A DNA stretch of 64,000 nucleotides from Hathewaya massiliensis (GCF_902143515.1 NZ_CABFVD010000001.1:874122-938121); one strand, 5' to 3'. Shown: positions 17,177 to 27,506, counted from the stretch's first letter. Notes: generated by a model not told the origin, from the letters alone. Program-made: numbers and translations.

Positions 17177-19105
17177 TTAGCCTTCAACCTTAGAAGTATA
17201 CTTAAAAAATGCAATACATCCTAATACCATTACTATAGCAGCAGTCCAAGGACTTGTTGCAATGGATTCAGAAATTTTAGTTCCAATTGCTATTTTATCT
17301 GTTAATCCAGCATAAGCGAATATAGCAATTAATATTCCCATTAAGGCATCTCCAGCAACCATACCAGAAGCTGTAAGTACACCTTTTTCTACAGATGTTT
17401 CTAACTTTTTAGGATCTTTCTTGAATTTCTTTTCTATTACAACTCTTATAATAGCCCCTACTAAAACTCCAGCACTAAGATTTATTGGAAGATAAAGTCC
17501 TAGAGCAAACGGAAGTACAGGTATATTCATAAGTTCACACATTATAGCAAGCATCATACCTGTTATAACTAATGTCCAAGGTAGTTGTCCACTCATAACA
17601 CCCTTAACTATCATAGCCATTAAATTAGCCTGAGGTGCTGGTACTTGTGGTGAGCCTAAGCCATAAGCTTTATCAAGCATAAGAATAACTCCCCCTATAA
17701 CTGCACAAGAAGCTACTATAGCTATATACATAGCTATCTGTAGATTTTTAGGTGTACCCCCTAATACATAAGATGTTTTAGATGCCTGTGCACTACCACC
17801 TGCAACAGCAACTGCCACGCAAACAATAGATCCTGCTAATATAGCTGCAAGCATTGCTGTGTTGTCCACTTTCCCCATAGCTTTTAATGCTGCTGCTATA
17901 AATAGTAGAGATGCTATAGTCATACCTGATATAGGATTGTTTGAGCTTCCTATAAGTCCAACTATTCTAGCTGAAACTACAGCAAAGAAAAAAGAAAATA
18001 CTATTGCTAATAATGATCCTACTACTCCAGTATTTATCATTGGTAGTACAATACTTAGTACAAATACTAAAATAGCAGCTCCTATAACCCATGTAATTGG
18101 AAGATCTTTATCTGTTCTTCCTGTAGATTTATTAGTCTTTGATTTTAATCCCCCTAAAGCTGATTTAAAAGAACTAAATATTACAGGCAATGCCTTTGCT
18201 ATACTTATAAATCCTCCAGCTGCAACAGCTCCAGCTCCTATATATTTAACATAAGAAGAGGATATTTGTGGTGCACTCATCTTAGATATTAAATCTGCAG
18301 CTGGATATAATGCCATGGTGTTTCCTGCTCCAAAGTATTTTATAAGTGGAACTAAAACATAGTTTGCAACTATAGCTCCTGAAAACATATACATAGCTAT
18401 TTTTATTCCAACAATATATCCTACACCAATTAAAGATGCCATAGCATCAATACCAAAAACAGTTCCATGAAACGACTTTATAGTCCACACTGGTGATTCT
18501 ACCCATAAACCTAAAGCTCCAGATAAGAACTTATACAATCCTCCACCCAGTAGTCCTGTCATCATATTTTTAAAACCTTCTCCACCTGCACTACTGTTAA
18601 CAAGAACTTCTGCAGCTGCCATTCCTTCTGGGTAAACTAGTTTACCGTGTTCTTCTACAGTTAAATATTTTCTTAAAGGTAAAACAAATAATATTCCAAG
18701 TGCCCCACCAAATAATGAAACAAGTATTGTCATAGTTATAGTCAATTTATTACCTAAAACTATAACAGCAGGTATTATAAAAATAAGTCCTCCAGCTAAG
18801 GATTCTCCCATAGAAGCCATAGCTTGTATAATATTAGTTTCTAAAATATTGTTTCTTTTAAAAAGAGATTTTAATATAGAAGTAGATAGTATGGCAGCAG
18901 GTATTCCAGCTGCTATAGTCATTCCAACCTTAAGTCCTAAATAGGTATTAGCTACACCAAAAACTATTGCTAGGACGCAGCCTAAAATAACTGAAACAGC
19001 TGTAAGTTCGGGGAGAGCACTATCTACAGATATATAAGGAACATAATCTTCCCCTTTAATTCCACCATATGCATCCTTTGATAGACCTTTTTTCTCTGTT
19101 ATCAT
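17177..19105 (-). CDS. OPT-family oligopeptide/metal-chelate transporter
   Basis: A 642-aa membrane protein with about 14-16 helices and the OPT repeats, including NTYLGLKVGMTIAAGIPAA near residue 52 and a later GVLTASGMVAGDALMG. OPT proteins are proton-coupled importers of small peptides or metal chelates. The clostridial group is usually called oligopeptide transporter without direct proof. AGGAGGAATACAGGG precedes the ATG. The PqqD-like gene follows, suggesting a peptide-linked role for both. Confidence 0.85.
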   Translation of the reverse strand: MITEKKGLSKDAYGGIKGEDYVPYISVDSALPELTAVSVILGCVLAIVFGVANTYLGLKVGMTIAAGIPAAILSTSILKSLFKRNNILETNIIQAMASMGESLAGGLIFIIPAVIVLGNKLTITMTILVSLFGGALGILFVLPLRKYLTVEEHGKLVYPEGMAAAEVLVNSSAGGEGFKNMMTGLLGGGLYKFLSGALGLWVESPVWTIKSFHGTVFGIDAMASLIGVGYIVGIKIAMYMFSGAIVANYVLVPLIKYFGAGNTMALYPAADLISKMSAPQISSSYVKYIGAGAVAAGGFISIAKALPVIFSSFKSALGGLKSKTNKSTGRTDKDLPITWVIGAAILVFVLSIVLPMINTGVVGSLLAIVFSFFFAVVSARIVGLIGSSNNPISGMTIASLLFIAAALKAMGKVDNTAMLAAILAGSIVCVAVAVAGGSAQASKTSYVLGGTPKNLQIAMYIAIVASCAVIGGVILMLDKAYGLGSPQVPAPQANLMAMIVKGVMSGQLPWTLVITGMMLAIMCELMNIPVLPFALGLYLPINLSAGVLVGAIIRVVIEKKFKKDPKKLETSVEKGVLTASGMVAGDALMGILIAIFAYAGLTDKIAIGTKISESIATSPWTAAIVMVLGCIAFFKYTSKVEG

Positions 19106-19469
19106 CCCTGTATTCCTCCTTATAATATAATAAAATTTAGTTTTTCTGAATTTTTAGACTATTATTTATTACTAATATCTTATCACAAATTCTAAATTTT
19201 ACATAACTATATTTGCTTAAATAATTATAAGTATAATTAATAAAATTTTACATTCACCATAACTAACCTTTCTAAAAAATTCTAAATAAAAGTTTTTCAA
19301 AACATGGATAAGTATTAACTTATGACAAATACTATGTTTTAGTATTGTTCTTTATACATTATAAAAGATAAATATATCTCACTATAAGAAATCTAACTGC
19401 AAGGTTATTTAGAAATCCAAATATAGGATTTAGCTAAAAACTATCTAAACTTAAAATACTTATTATATA
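19106..19469. other. Intergenic region between OPT and pdaA
   Basis: A divergent promoter region of about 360 bp with very high A+T. It must hold promoters for both genes. I see no convincing SigG or SigA box, no riboswitch and no open frame. Confidence 0.4.
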
Positions 19470-19490
19470 ATGAAAGGAGTACATTATAAT

Positions 19491-20339
19491 ATGTCCAATT
19501 TTTCAAAAAAAGTTTTATCATGTTTACTTATAGTTAGCGTTATAACAGTTCCTACACTAACTTATACTAAAAAATATAAATCAAAAGCTACTTTAACTAT
19601 GGAAGATAAGAGTTCTTCTACACGTCCAGTTAATTCTTCCAACCTAAGCACAAAAGAATATGACTGGTATTTTAAACATGTTGAAAATGGGAAACCTCCA
19701 TTAACTCAACCTGAAACTGCAGATTTTATTTCAAAGTATGATACTCACTTTTTAGGGGATACTTCAAAAAAAGTTATATATCTAACCTTTGATGAAGGCT
19801 ATGAAAATGGTTATACTGCACCAATTTTAGATGTGTTAAAAAAGCATAATGTAAAAGCTGCATTTTTTGTTGTAAAACCATATATTGATTCAAATCCTGA
19901 TTTAATAAAAAGAATGGTTAATGAAGGTCACTTGGTATGTAACCATAGTAATCATCATCCTTCTATGGCTTCCTTACATGATAAGGATAAGTTTAATAAA
20001 GAACTTTCAGATGTAGAAGAAGCCTTTGAAAAATTAACAGGTAAAAAAATGCCTAAATACTTTAGACCACCTATGGGAAAATATAGTGAAAGATCCCTAG
20101 CATACACAAAGGATTATGGATATAAGACTATTTTCTGGAGTTTTGCTTATGCAGATTGGGATCCTAAAAAACAACCTTCTCATAGCTTTGCTAAAAAGAA
20201 AATATTAGATAAAACCCACAATGGAGGCATCGTACTTCTACATGCTGTTTCAAAAACTAATGCAGAAATATTAGATGACGTAATTACTGAATGGAAAAAT
20301 AAAGGTTATGAAGTTAAACCTTTAAGTGATATTAAGTAA
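19491..20339 (+). CDS. pdaA: Delta-lactam-biosynthetic de-N-acetylase, PdaA type
   Basis: A 282-aa polysaccharide deacetylase with an N-terminal signal anchor (about residues 6-25). The NodB motifs are present: TFDEGYENGY, then HSNHHPS (metal His), FRPPMGKYS and VLLHAVS. The doubled Y-E-N-G-Y stretch and the overall match fit PdaA, which removes N-acetyl from muramic acid to make the muramic lactam of spore cortex and is needed for germination. An ATG at 19470 is in frame, but the AAAGGAG site lies after it, so 19491 is the start. It implies a spore-forming host. Confidence 0.87.
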   Translation: MSNFSKKVLSCLLIVSVITVPTLTYTKKYKSKATLTMEDKSSSTRPVNSSNLSTKEYDWYFKHVENGKPPLTQPETADFISKYDTHFLGDTSKKVIYLTFDEGYENGYTAPILDVLKKHNVKAAFFVVKPYIDSNPDLIKRMVNEGHLVCNHSNHHPSMASLHDKDKFNKELSDVEEAFEKLTGKKMPKYFRPPMGKYSERSLAYTKDYGYKTIFWSFAYADWDPKKQPSHSFAKKKILDKTHNGGIVLLHAVSKTNAEILDDVITEWKNKGYEVKPLSDIK

Positions 20340-20418
20340 TTTATAACTCATATTAAGTAATTATTGTGTAATTTCTAAAAAACACCATTGTATAATTAAT
20401 AATAGATTAAAATAACAG

Positions 20419-20465
20419 AAAAACCATGCTTAAATGAGAAATTAAATCTCTTTTATGCATGGTTT
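20419..20465. repeat. 48-bp hairpin repeat, copy 3, acting as terminator
   Basis: Closest relative of copy 1, sharing the core AATTAAATCTC and the ATGCATGGTTT arm. It lies between the convergent pdaA and the second deacetylase gene. Confidence 0.8.
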
Positions 20466-20505
20466 ATTTTAGTAAATTAATTTTTATTTTATAACCTTGT
20501 AAGAC

Positions 20506-21369
20506 CTATTTCATATAACTCTTAAATATTTCCTTAAAAGTTCTCATGTCCATAGGAGCCATTCTTACTCTTTTTAAAGAATATAATCCATTATCTACAT
20601 TTGCAAACCCTTTTGTAGTGGTAACTGCCGCTTCTATACCTAATTCTTTTGCAATCTCAATGGTTTCCTCATCATATCTTCCAACAGGATAGCAAAGATA
20701 CTTACTTTCTATACCAAAATGTTTTTTAAGAAATTCCTGTCCACCCTTAATAGATTTTATCTTTTCTTCCTTTGAGAGTCCTTTTAATACTAAATGGTTT
20801 AATGTATGACTTTCTATTGCCATACCATTCTCTTTCATTTCCTTAAGCATGTCCATTGTTAGATAAATATTAGCCTGACCAATACAATCCCCTATAACGA
20901 AGAAAGTTCCCTTCATATTATATTTTTTTAATATCCTATATGCATCAGTATAATTATCTACATATCCATCATCAAAGGTTATGGCAACCGGACGTTTTGG
21001 CACCTTTCCAGTTTTAAAGGACTCTATAACCTCATCCATAAAAAGTGGTGTAAATCCATTTTCCTTAAGCCACTGAATTTGTTCTTCAAATTGCTCTGGT
21101 GGTACTAAAAGATTATTTACACTATTCCCACTAGAAATTGAATGATACATTAGAATTGGTATATTCACATCTTTAGGTTCTTTACGTATATATTCTATAT
21201 GTTGTTTATCCTCTTTAGAATAACTTTTTATTTCTTTACCTACATTACTTTTAGCTTGAACTATATTTCCCAGGTTATTTTTATAAGTAAATTTAACCTT
21301 TATAAACTTATTTATTCCTAAACAAAATGCTATTATAACTAGTCCTATTACAATTCTTCTTGTTTTCAT
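20506..21369 (-). CDS. Polysaccharide deacetylase family protein
   Basis: A 287-aa NodB-domain protein with an N-terminal membrane anchor (about 5-23). Motifs are ILMYHSIS, ITFDDGYVDNY (catalytic Asp and metal Asp), a Ser/His pair in ESHTLNHL and YPVGRYDE. It resembles the YadE/PgdA-like group that deacetylates poly-N-acetylglucosamine or peptidoglycan at the cell surface. TTG at 21381 is in frame, but GGGGGAA lies between it and the ATG at 21369, which is preferred. It converges with pdaA, and its substrate is not determined. Confidence 0.82.
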   Translation of the reverse strand: MKTRRIVIGLVIIAFCLGINKFIKVKFTYKNNLGNIVQAKSNVGKEIKSYSKEDKQHIEYIRKEPKDVNIPILMYHSISSGNSVNNLLVPPEQFEEQIQWLKENGFTPLFMDEVIESFKTGKVPKRPVAITFDDGYVDNYTDAYRILKKYNMKGTFFVIGDCIGQANIYLTMDMLKEMKENGMAIESHTLNHLVLKGLSKEEKIKSIKGGQEFLKKHFGIESKYLCYPVGRYDEETIEIAKELGIEAAVTTTKGFANVDNGLYSLKRVRMAPMDMRTFKEIFKSYMK

Positions 21370-21439
21370 AATTTCCCCCAATACAATGAACTAATTCCTA
21401 GTATATTATATATCAAAAAGAAAGACTAGCATATGTGAA

Positions 21440-23101
21440 TTATTTCATAATGGACTTCCATGAAACTTTAAAAGCAGTTTTCCATGTAAATAAAATGGAG
21501 GAAATTAAGACTACTGCATATAAATAAATTCCATAACTTGATAACTTAATCGCAGCAAAGTGTCCTCCAGCCAAAAATACCCCTAGAAACATACATAAAA
21601 AAAATGATCCTATATCTCCACCTGATTCTGAAGCTTTAAATTCTTTAGAAAAAGGTAGTGCCTTATCCATAACTATAAATGTTATCATACATAAAAAAAC
21701 AATTGCTAAGAATGCTATTATAAGATGTGGTAAAACCTTAATGTTAAATATAAAAACATATACTACACTTTCAAGTAAAATTATAGGTAATACAAGTTTA
21801 TATAAAATTCCTTTAAAGCAGCCTTTAAATATAGGTGACGTATCTTTTAAAGGTGAAACCCTATAAATCCAAGCTCCTTTATATCTTTCAGAAAACTTCA
21901 TTGTAGGTATAACTGTGCTTAACATAACTCCACAAAAATATATATTTAAAAATCTAGTTGAGTTTTCCATAAAATTTTTCCAATTAGCAAAACTTTTAAA
22001 CTCATTGTGTTCAATTCCAATAAACATAAATAGAAATGGAAATATAAAAGCCATAGCCAAAGCAGGATAAACCTTTAATTTAAATTCTCTTTCATGTTTT
22101 ATTAATCCACAAGTAAAATTAAAAAAACTTCTCTCCTGTTTGTCCTTACAAAGGATCTCCCCTATTTTAATGTATCTAGGCTCTTTTTCTCCTTCATTTG
22201 CATAGCTATTATTATTTAATTTTTCTAAATACCTTTCAAAGCTAGGTATAAGTTTATAATAAACAATCATAGAAATTAAAGGAATGATTATTGATAACAC
22301 TATTAAAATTAATAAAGTTGAATTTATTTCCCTATCTTTTATACTCTTTAATGGTGCCGCAAACCATATGGGTGGGAAAGCATAATGCCATGGTTTAATA
22401 TTAAAGCTTCCTTTAATATCTAAAAAGTTTCCAAATCTACCTGGTAACTGATAAACAATTGTCATAAATATGGTCAAAATTATTTGCACTATATTTATAA
22501 CATCTTTAAGCTTTTCACCATCAAAAAACTTTAAAATTAATAAATATAAAAGAGTAGTTATTATTATCATAAATAAATCTATAATTATAAGTTCTATAAA
22601 AAAAATAAGAAAAAATCCTATACCATATTTAAAAGATGCTAAGACAGAAAAACCACCTAAAGCTAGAGTTAACGAAATCATATATATAAGTATATGAGTT
22701 AGTTTAGCTGCGTTTAAAGTTCGAGAATCCACACCTTTTGTTCCTATTAAAATCTTATCCTTAACATCCAATAGAACTGTAGAAAAATCTGATATAAATA
22801 TAGTCAAAATTATAAACATAAATGTAGAAAAATAAATAGACATCTGCCACATAATATTAGTATCTAAAAGCATAAAAAACATTAAGAAAAAACCCATAAA
22901 TCCATACATCATTAGAGATCTATAAAATTGATTTTTATCCTTTTTATCATTTTTGCTATTATTAAATATGGTTGCAACTTTTCTTCCATCCATAGTTAAC
23001 TTAACCTTTAAAATAAGCCTCATAACTTCATAATCCACACCAAACCTACTATAAATCTTTTTAAATTTATCTAAAAACTTTAAACTCCTAGGTTCTTTCA
23101 T
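21440..23101 (-). CDS. ABC exporter, membrane subunit
   Basis: A 553-aa integral membrane protein with about 12 predicted helices in two clusters and a charged cytoplasmic N-terminus (about 60 residues) and middle segment (about 290-320). It has no nucleotide-binding domain. The gene starts 2 nt after its ATPase partner ends, so the two make one transporter. It resembles large putative ABC exporter permeases of Bacilli and Clostridia (EcsB or ABC-2-like). Cargo unknown. Confidence 0.75.
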   Translation of the reverse strand: MKEPRSLKFLDKFKKIYSRFGVDYEVMRLILKVKLTMDGRKVATIFNNSKNDKKDKNQFYRSLMMYGFMGFFLMFFMLLDTNIMWQMSIYFSTFMFIILTIFISDFSTVLLDVKDKILIGTKGVDSRTLNAAKLTHILIYMISLTLALGGFSVLASFKYGIGFFLIFFIELIIIDLFMIIITTLLYLLILKFFDGEKLKDVINIVQIILTIFMTIVYQLPGRFGNFLDIKGSFNIKPWHYAFPPIWFAAPLKSIKDREINSTLLILIVLSIIIPLISMIVYYKLIPSFERYLEKLNNNSYANEGEKEPRYIKIGEILCKDKQERSFFNFTCGLIKHEREFKLKVYPALAMAFIFPFLFMFIGIEHNEFKSFANWKNFMENSTRFLNIYFCGVMLSTVIPTMKFSERYKGAWIYRVSPLKDTSPIFKGCFKGILYKLVLPIILLESVVYVFIFNIKVLPHLIIAFLAIVFLCMITFIVMDKALPFSKEFKASESGGDIGSFFLCMFLGVFLAGGHFAAIKLSSYGIYLYAVVLISSILFTWKTAFKVSWKSIMK

Positions 23102-23103
23102 TG

Positions 23104-23892
23104 TTACTCCACCCCCTCAATAATAGAGGTGAAATTTTCAGCAAGACTTTTATGCTCCTTAAACCCTGTTAATTGATTAAATATTTCTTCTAAGGTTCCT
23201 TCACTACATTTATCTTTAAGGTCATTAAAACTTCCATCTGCAACTACATTACCATTATTTAAAAGAACTATCCTACTACTTATTTTTTCAACAACATCCA
23301 TTATATGAGAAGAATAAAATATAGTTTTTCCCTTTGCTGAAAGCATAGATAAAATCTCTTTAATTATCATAACACTATTAGCATCTAAACCACTTAAAGG
23401 CTCGTCTAAAAATAATATATCAGGGTTATGAAGTAAACTTGAGATTATAAGTACCTTTTGCTTCATTCCCTTAGAATAAGAAGAAATTCTTGAACCATAG
23501 GCATGTCCTATTCCTAATATATCCATAAGTTTTTTTGACTTACACTCTACATCACTAGGCTCCATACCATATAACTGCCCTACAAAATTTAGATACTCTT
23601 TAGCAGTTAAGCTATCATAAAGCTCTGCAATTTCAGGGACATATCCTATTCGTTTCTTATATGTTCCATCATCTTTTAAAATATCCTCACCAAATATCTT
23701 TATACTTCCTTCATATCCACCAAAAATGCCTAGCATAATTTTAACAGTTGTACTCTTACCTGCTCCATTAGGCCCAATATATCCTATTATCTCCCCTTTA
23801 TGAACTTTTAAGTTAACACCTTTTAATACTTCTTTTGACCCAAAATTCATTTTTAAATCTTTAATCTCAATTACTGGTTCATTTAATTCCAT
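23104..23892 (-). CDS. ABC transporter ATP-binding protein
   Basis: A 262-aa ATPase with Walker A GPNGAGKST (about residue 38), signature YSKGMKQKV, Walker B ILFLDEPLSGLD and the switch His in YSSHIMD. It belongs to the ABC-2/CcmA exporter class. TTG at 23907 is in frame, but GGGAGTGAT follows it, so ATG at 23892 is the start. It is first in a two-gene operon with the permease downstream. Confidence 0.88.
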   Translation of the reverse strand: MELNEPVIEIKDLKMNFGSKEVLKGVNLKVHKGEIIGYIGPNGAGKSTTVKIMLGIFGGYEGSIKIFGEDILKDDGTYKKRIGYVPEIAELYDSLTAKEYLNFVGQLYGMEPSDVECKSKKLMDILGIGHAYGSRISSYSKGMKQKVLIISSLLHNPDILFLDEPLSGLDANSVMIIKEILSMLSAKGKTIFYSSHIMDVVEKISSRIVLLNNGNVVADGSFNDLKDKCSEGTLEEIFNQLTGFKEHKSLAENFTSIIEGVE

Positions 23893-24048
23893 GATTATCA
23901 CTCCCAATCTAAGTTATAAATAAAATTTATATAAATAATATAACTACTTTCTACTCATAATTTTAAAATATGAAGTATTAAAAATGTAGTTATCGGATAA
24001 ATCAATTATTACCATAATTATATACCAAAAAGAAAAATTAGCATAGTT

Positions 24049-24095
24049 AAAACCATGTATAAAATGGTATTTCATCTTCCATTTATACATGGTTT
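24049..24095. repeat. 48-bp hairpin repeat, copy 4
   Basis: AAAACCATGTATAAAATGG is inverted at its other end. The C-to-T change in one arm is matched by a compensating change in the other (ATACATGG), so pairing is kept. It lies between the ALDH gene and the ABC operon start. Confidence 0.75.
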
Positions 24096-24194
24096 ATATT
24101 TTTACACAATTTTTATATTAATCAATACTACTTTTTGCATTAGTTAAGGTTCCTACGCCTTATGCCATAGCACCTTATTATAATATATTATCTT

Positions 24195-25679
24195 CTAGTA
24201 TAATCCTTCTGTTTGTTCTTTTATACTAATAAATATATTTTTTGTTTGTGAGTAAGCATCTAATATGCTCTTATAAGTTTCACGTCCAATACCAGATTTC
24301 TTATAACCACCAAATGGTGCTCCAGCTGGTAATTGATTATATGTGTTAATCCACATACGTCCTGTTTCAATTTTAGAAGCTACACGAAGAGCAGTATTTA
24401 TATCTCTAGACCATACAGCCCCACCAAGACCATACTCAGAGTCATTAGCTAATTTAATAACCTCTTCCTCATCCTTAAACTTAATAACTGTTACAACAGG
24501 TCCAAAAATTTCTTCTTGTGCAATACGCATATCATTAGTTGCATCTGCTAAAATTGTAGGTGCTACGAAAGCTCCTGCTTTTAAATCTCCTGTTTCTAAT
24601 CTCTTACCACCAGTTACTAATTTAGCACCATCAGCCTCACCGATTGATACATATTCAAGTATTTTCTCCATTTGTCTCTCATTAATTTGTGAACCCATTT
24701 GTACTCCCTCTTCCCAAGGAAGTCCAACTTTAACCTTTTCAAAAGCTTCTTTTAATTCAGCAACAAATTTATCATAAATTCCTTCTTGTACAAATAATCT
24801 TGATCCTGCACAACATACTTGTCCTTGATTAAATAAAATTCCAAGTTGCGCACCTTCAATAGCTCTATCCCATGGTGCGTCATTAAATACTATGTTAGCA
24901 GATTTACCACCAAGCTCTAAAGTAGCTGGTATCAATCTATTTGCAGCTTCTCTTGCAACTTCATATCCTATTTCAGTTGAACCAGTAAATGCTAACTTAC
25001 TAAATCCTTCATGTTTTAACATGTAATCTCCAGATTTAGATCCCTTACCAGTAATAATGTTAACTACACCAGCAGGTAAAACTTTATTTAAAAGCTTTCC
25101 AAATTCTAATAAGCTGATAGAAGTTGAAGATGATGGGTGAATAACAATTGTATTTCCTGCTGCAAGAGCTGGTGCTAGTTTCCATGCTGCCATTAGTAAT
25201 GGGAAGTTCCATGGTACAACTTGTCCAACAACTCCAATTGGTTCTTTTAATACAATTGATAATGTGTTTTCATCAAACATCTTAGAAGTTCCCTCTTCTG
25301 AGCGAATAACTCCTGCAAAATAACGGAAATGATCTGCACTTAAAGGTACATCTATATTTAATGTCTCTCTTAAAGGTTTTCCATTATCCAATGTTTCCGC
25401 CATAGCTAAACGTTCTCTATTTTCATCTATTAAGTCAGCAATCTTAAGTAACAAATTACTACGTTCTTGAACTGAAATATTCTTCCATGTCTTAAATGCT
25501 TCTGAAGCTGCTTCTACAGCTGCATCTACATCCTCATTGCTAGCATCTATAAACTCAGTTAATTTTTCTCCATTACTAGGATTATAACTATTCAATTTTT
25601 TACCTTCTGAACCCTCTACCCATTGTCCATTAATAAGAAGTTTGTAGCTTTGATCTATAACGTTTGATATTTTATTCAT
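24195..25679 (-). CDS. Aldehyde dehydrogenase family protein, NAD(P)-dependent
   Basis: A 494-aa enzyme oxidising an aldehyde to the acid. Visible motifs are PWNFPLLMAAWKLAPALAAG (Asn of the oxyanion hole), FTGSTEIG (cofactor loop), LELGGKSA (general base Glu), GQVCCAGSR (catalytic Cys) and QEEIFGPVV. The sequence is closest to the AldA/ExaC-like acetaldehyde or betaine-aldehyde group. Substrate choice cannot be read from the motifs. It stands alone with a GGAGGGATTATAG ribosome site. In a fermenter it may detoxify aldehydes. Confidence 0.87.
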   Translation of the reverse strand: MNKISNVIDQSYKLLINGQWVEGSEGKKLNSYNPSNGEKLTEFIDASNEDVDAAVEAASEAFKTWKNISVQERSNLLLKIADLIDENRERLAMAETLDNGKPLRETLNIDVPLSADHFRYFAGVIRSEEGTSKMFDENTLSIVLKEPIGVVGQVVPWNFPLLMAAWKLAPALAAGNTIVIHPSSSTSISLLEFGKLLNKVLPAGVVNIITGKGSKSGDYMLKHEGFSKLAFTGSTEIGYEVAREAANRLIPATLELGGKSANIVFNDAPWDRAIEGAQLGILFNQGQVCCAGSRLFVQEGIYDKFVAELKEAFEKVKVGLPWEEGVQMGSQINERQMEKILEYVSIGEADGAKLVTGGKRLETGDLKAGAFVAPTILADATNDMRIAQEEIFGPVVTVIKFKDEEEVIKLANDSEYGLGGAVWSRDINTALRVASKIETGRMWINTYNQLPAGAPFGGYKKSGIGRETYKSILDAYSQTKNIFISIKEQTEGLY

Positions 25680-25803
25680 TCTATAATCCCTCCAATGTTT
25701 ATTTCTATAATTATCACAAATTTATTTTATGATTATATTATACACCAACTTTATAAAAAAATAAAAGAGAATTATTATCATTTTCAATTAAAAATTAATT
25801 AAT

Positions 25804-25846
25804 AAAAATTCCTCACAAATAATACATTGTTTTGTGAGGAATTTTT
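25804..25846. terminator. Bidirectional terminator after the L,D-transpeptidase gene
   Basis: AAAATTCCTCACAAA and TTTGTGAGGAATTTT form a long perfect stem with an A-run and a T-run. It ends the gene at 25877. Confidence 0.85.
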
Positions 25847-25876
25847 TCAGGTTATTCCCAATACCCTATTGTTAGA

Positions 25877-27271
25877 TTACTCAAAATAGCAAACAATAGG
25901 AGTTCCAGGTTTAATATTATTAAATATTGCTTCTGCCAAATAAGGTGGTGAATTTACACAACCATGGGAACCATCATTTCTATAGATATTTTCACCAAAT
26001 TTCTTTCTCCAAGTTGCATCATGAATACCGATACCACCATTAAAAGGCATCCAAAAGCTAACCTTTGTACTATAGTTTTCTCCCTTTAATGTGGCATTTC
26101 TTTCTTTATAATTTAATATATAAGTTCCTTCTGGTGTATCATTATTATTGCTTACATTACCAGTAACAATATCCCCTTCAACTACAAGAGCTCCATTTTT
26201 ATAAAACCACATATGTTGCTTTGTTAAATTAATTTCAACATAGGTATTACCAATATTGTTATCATCATGAGAAACTGCTGTTTGTATATATTTAGGCTGC
26301 TTAGATATAGTTTGTCCATTTTGTATGCTTGATATTATGTCCTTAACTTCTTCAGCCCTATTGATTATCCAACCATAATTACCACCATTAACCCTTACAG
26401 TTTTCCCTGTAGATGTGTTAAAATTTCTGCTTCTTCCAATAGTGTTGTAGGTTGGTCCTAGTGTCGTAACTACATAGTTCCTAACTTTCTCTTCATTAAT
26501 TTTTACCTTTAAATCCTTGTCAACTTCAAGCCAATTATTTATGGTAGATCCATCTAAGACTTTTACCTTACCTTCAGCATCATAAGTAATTTTTGAGGAT
26601 ACATATTTATCAAGTACTTTCTTAGCCTCCATAACTTCCTTTGACTTTGAGGTATACTTAGGATTTTCATAACAATCACTAGATTCTAAATTTACTGTTT
26701 TTTCTCTACTTATAATTGCATTTTTAACCTTGCTGTACAACTTATCCTTATTTACTTTGCTTCCATAAATCTCATTTACAATTTCATAGCCATTGCTTTT
26801 ATATTTTAAGGTCGCATCTTTTGGCTGAACTACATTTTTGTTGTTAAAGTAAGCTAATTTATCCATGCTCTTTTTTAGTTTCTCTTCATTATAAGAAACT
26901 ATTTCAGATACAGTATAATTTTTTTTATTAAATGGCCCAAATACCCATTTAAATGGATTTTGACTATCTTTTAATTCCTTAATCTTGCCTTTTGGATTGT
27001 ACTTGAGGTCAATATCAGATGCAGCAATTTTTTCTTTTATATTACTTCTTCCTTCTAGTTCTAAAACATAAGAAGTAATATCAGCTCCTATTTTTTTATT
27101 CACCTCATCAACAGTTTTTCCAGAAACATTGGTATTGTTAATTACAGTACCAAAATAAAAATGATTTCTAAAATAAACTGACATTCCTAAATATACAAGA
27201 AGTAAAATAAAAAAAGAAATACCTGTTCCCTTAACAAGATTTTTATGTGCTTTTTTTTGTGTTTTCACCAT
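25877..27271 (-). CDS. L,D-transpeptidase (YkuD) with N-terminal peptidoglycan-binding repeats
   Basis: A 464-aa cell-wall cross-linking enzyme. A TM anchor lies at about 14-33. Two PG-binding/VanW-like repeats follow (about 40-320). The YkuD catalytic domain (about 340-464) has HMWFYKNG, IGIHDATW and the active-site SHGCVNSP (His and Cys). These enzymes make 3-3 cross-links resistant to beta-lactams, which are abundant in clostridia. A close paralogue of 473 aa is at 57681-59102 with the same layout. It is transcribed alone. Confidence 0.87.
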   Translation of the reverse strand: MVKTQKKAHKNLVKGTGISFFILLLVYLGMSVYFRNHFYFGTVINNTNVSGKTVDEVNKKIGADITSYVLELEGRSNIKEKIAASDIDLKYNPKGKIKELKDSQNPFKWVFGPFNKKNYTVSEIVSYNEEKLKKSMDKLAYFNNKNVVQPKDATLKYKSNGYEIVNEIYGSKVNKDKLYSKVKNAIISREKTVNLESSDCYENPKYTSKSKEVMEAKKVLDKYVSSKITYDAEGKVKVLDGSTINNWLEVDKDLKVKINEEKVRNYVVTTLGPTYNTIGRSRNFNTSTGKTVRVNGGNYGWIINRAEEVKDIISSIQNGQTISKQPKYIQTAVSHDDNNIGNTYVEINLTKQHMWFYKNGALVVEGDIVTGNVSNNNDTPEGTYILNYKERNATLKGENYSTKVSFWMPFNGGIGIHDATWRKKFGENIYRNDGSHGCVNSPPYLAEAIFNNIKPGTPIVCYFE

Positions 27272-27506
27272 AACTAATCTCCCATTCTATATTATTAAAT
27301 TAATATTTTCTCTTTTCATTATGGAACTTTACTCTCTCTATATATTATAGTAAATTTTTAAAGATTATTAACACTTATAACAAAATAAATTTAATTTATT
27401 TTGTTATAATATAGTGTTCATTCTATACTATATTATAATTTATGCTTATGGGCAATATGTAATTAATCTTATATTTTTATTAATTATGGCATAAACAGAA
27501 TTCTTG

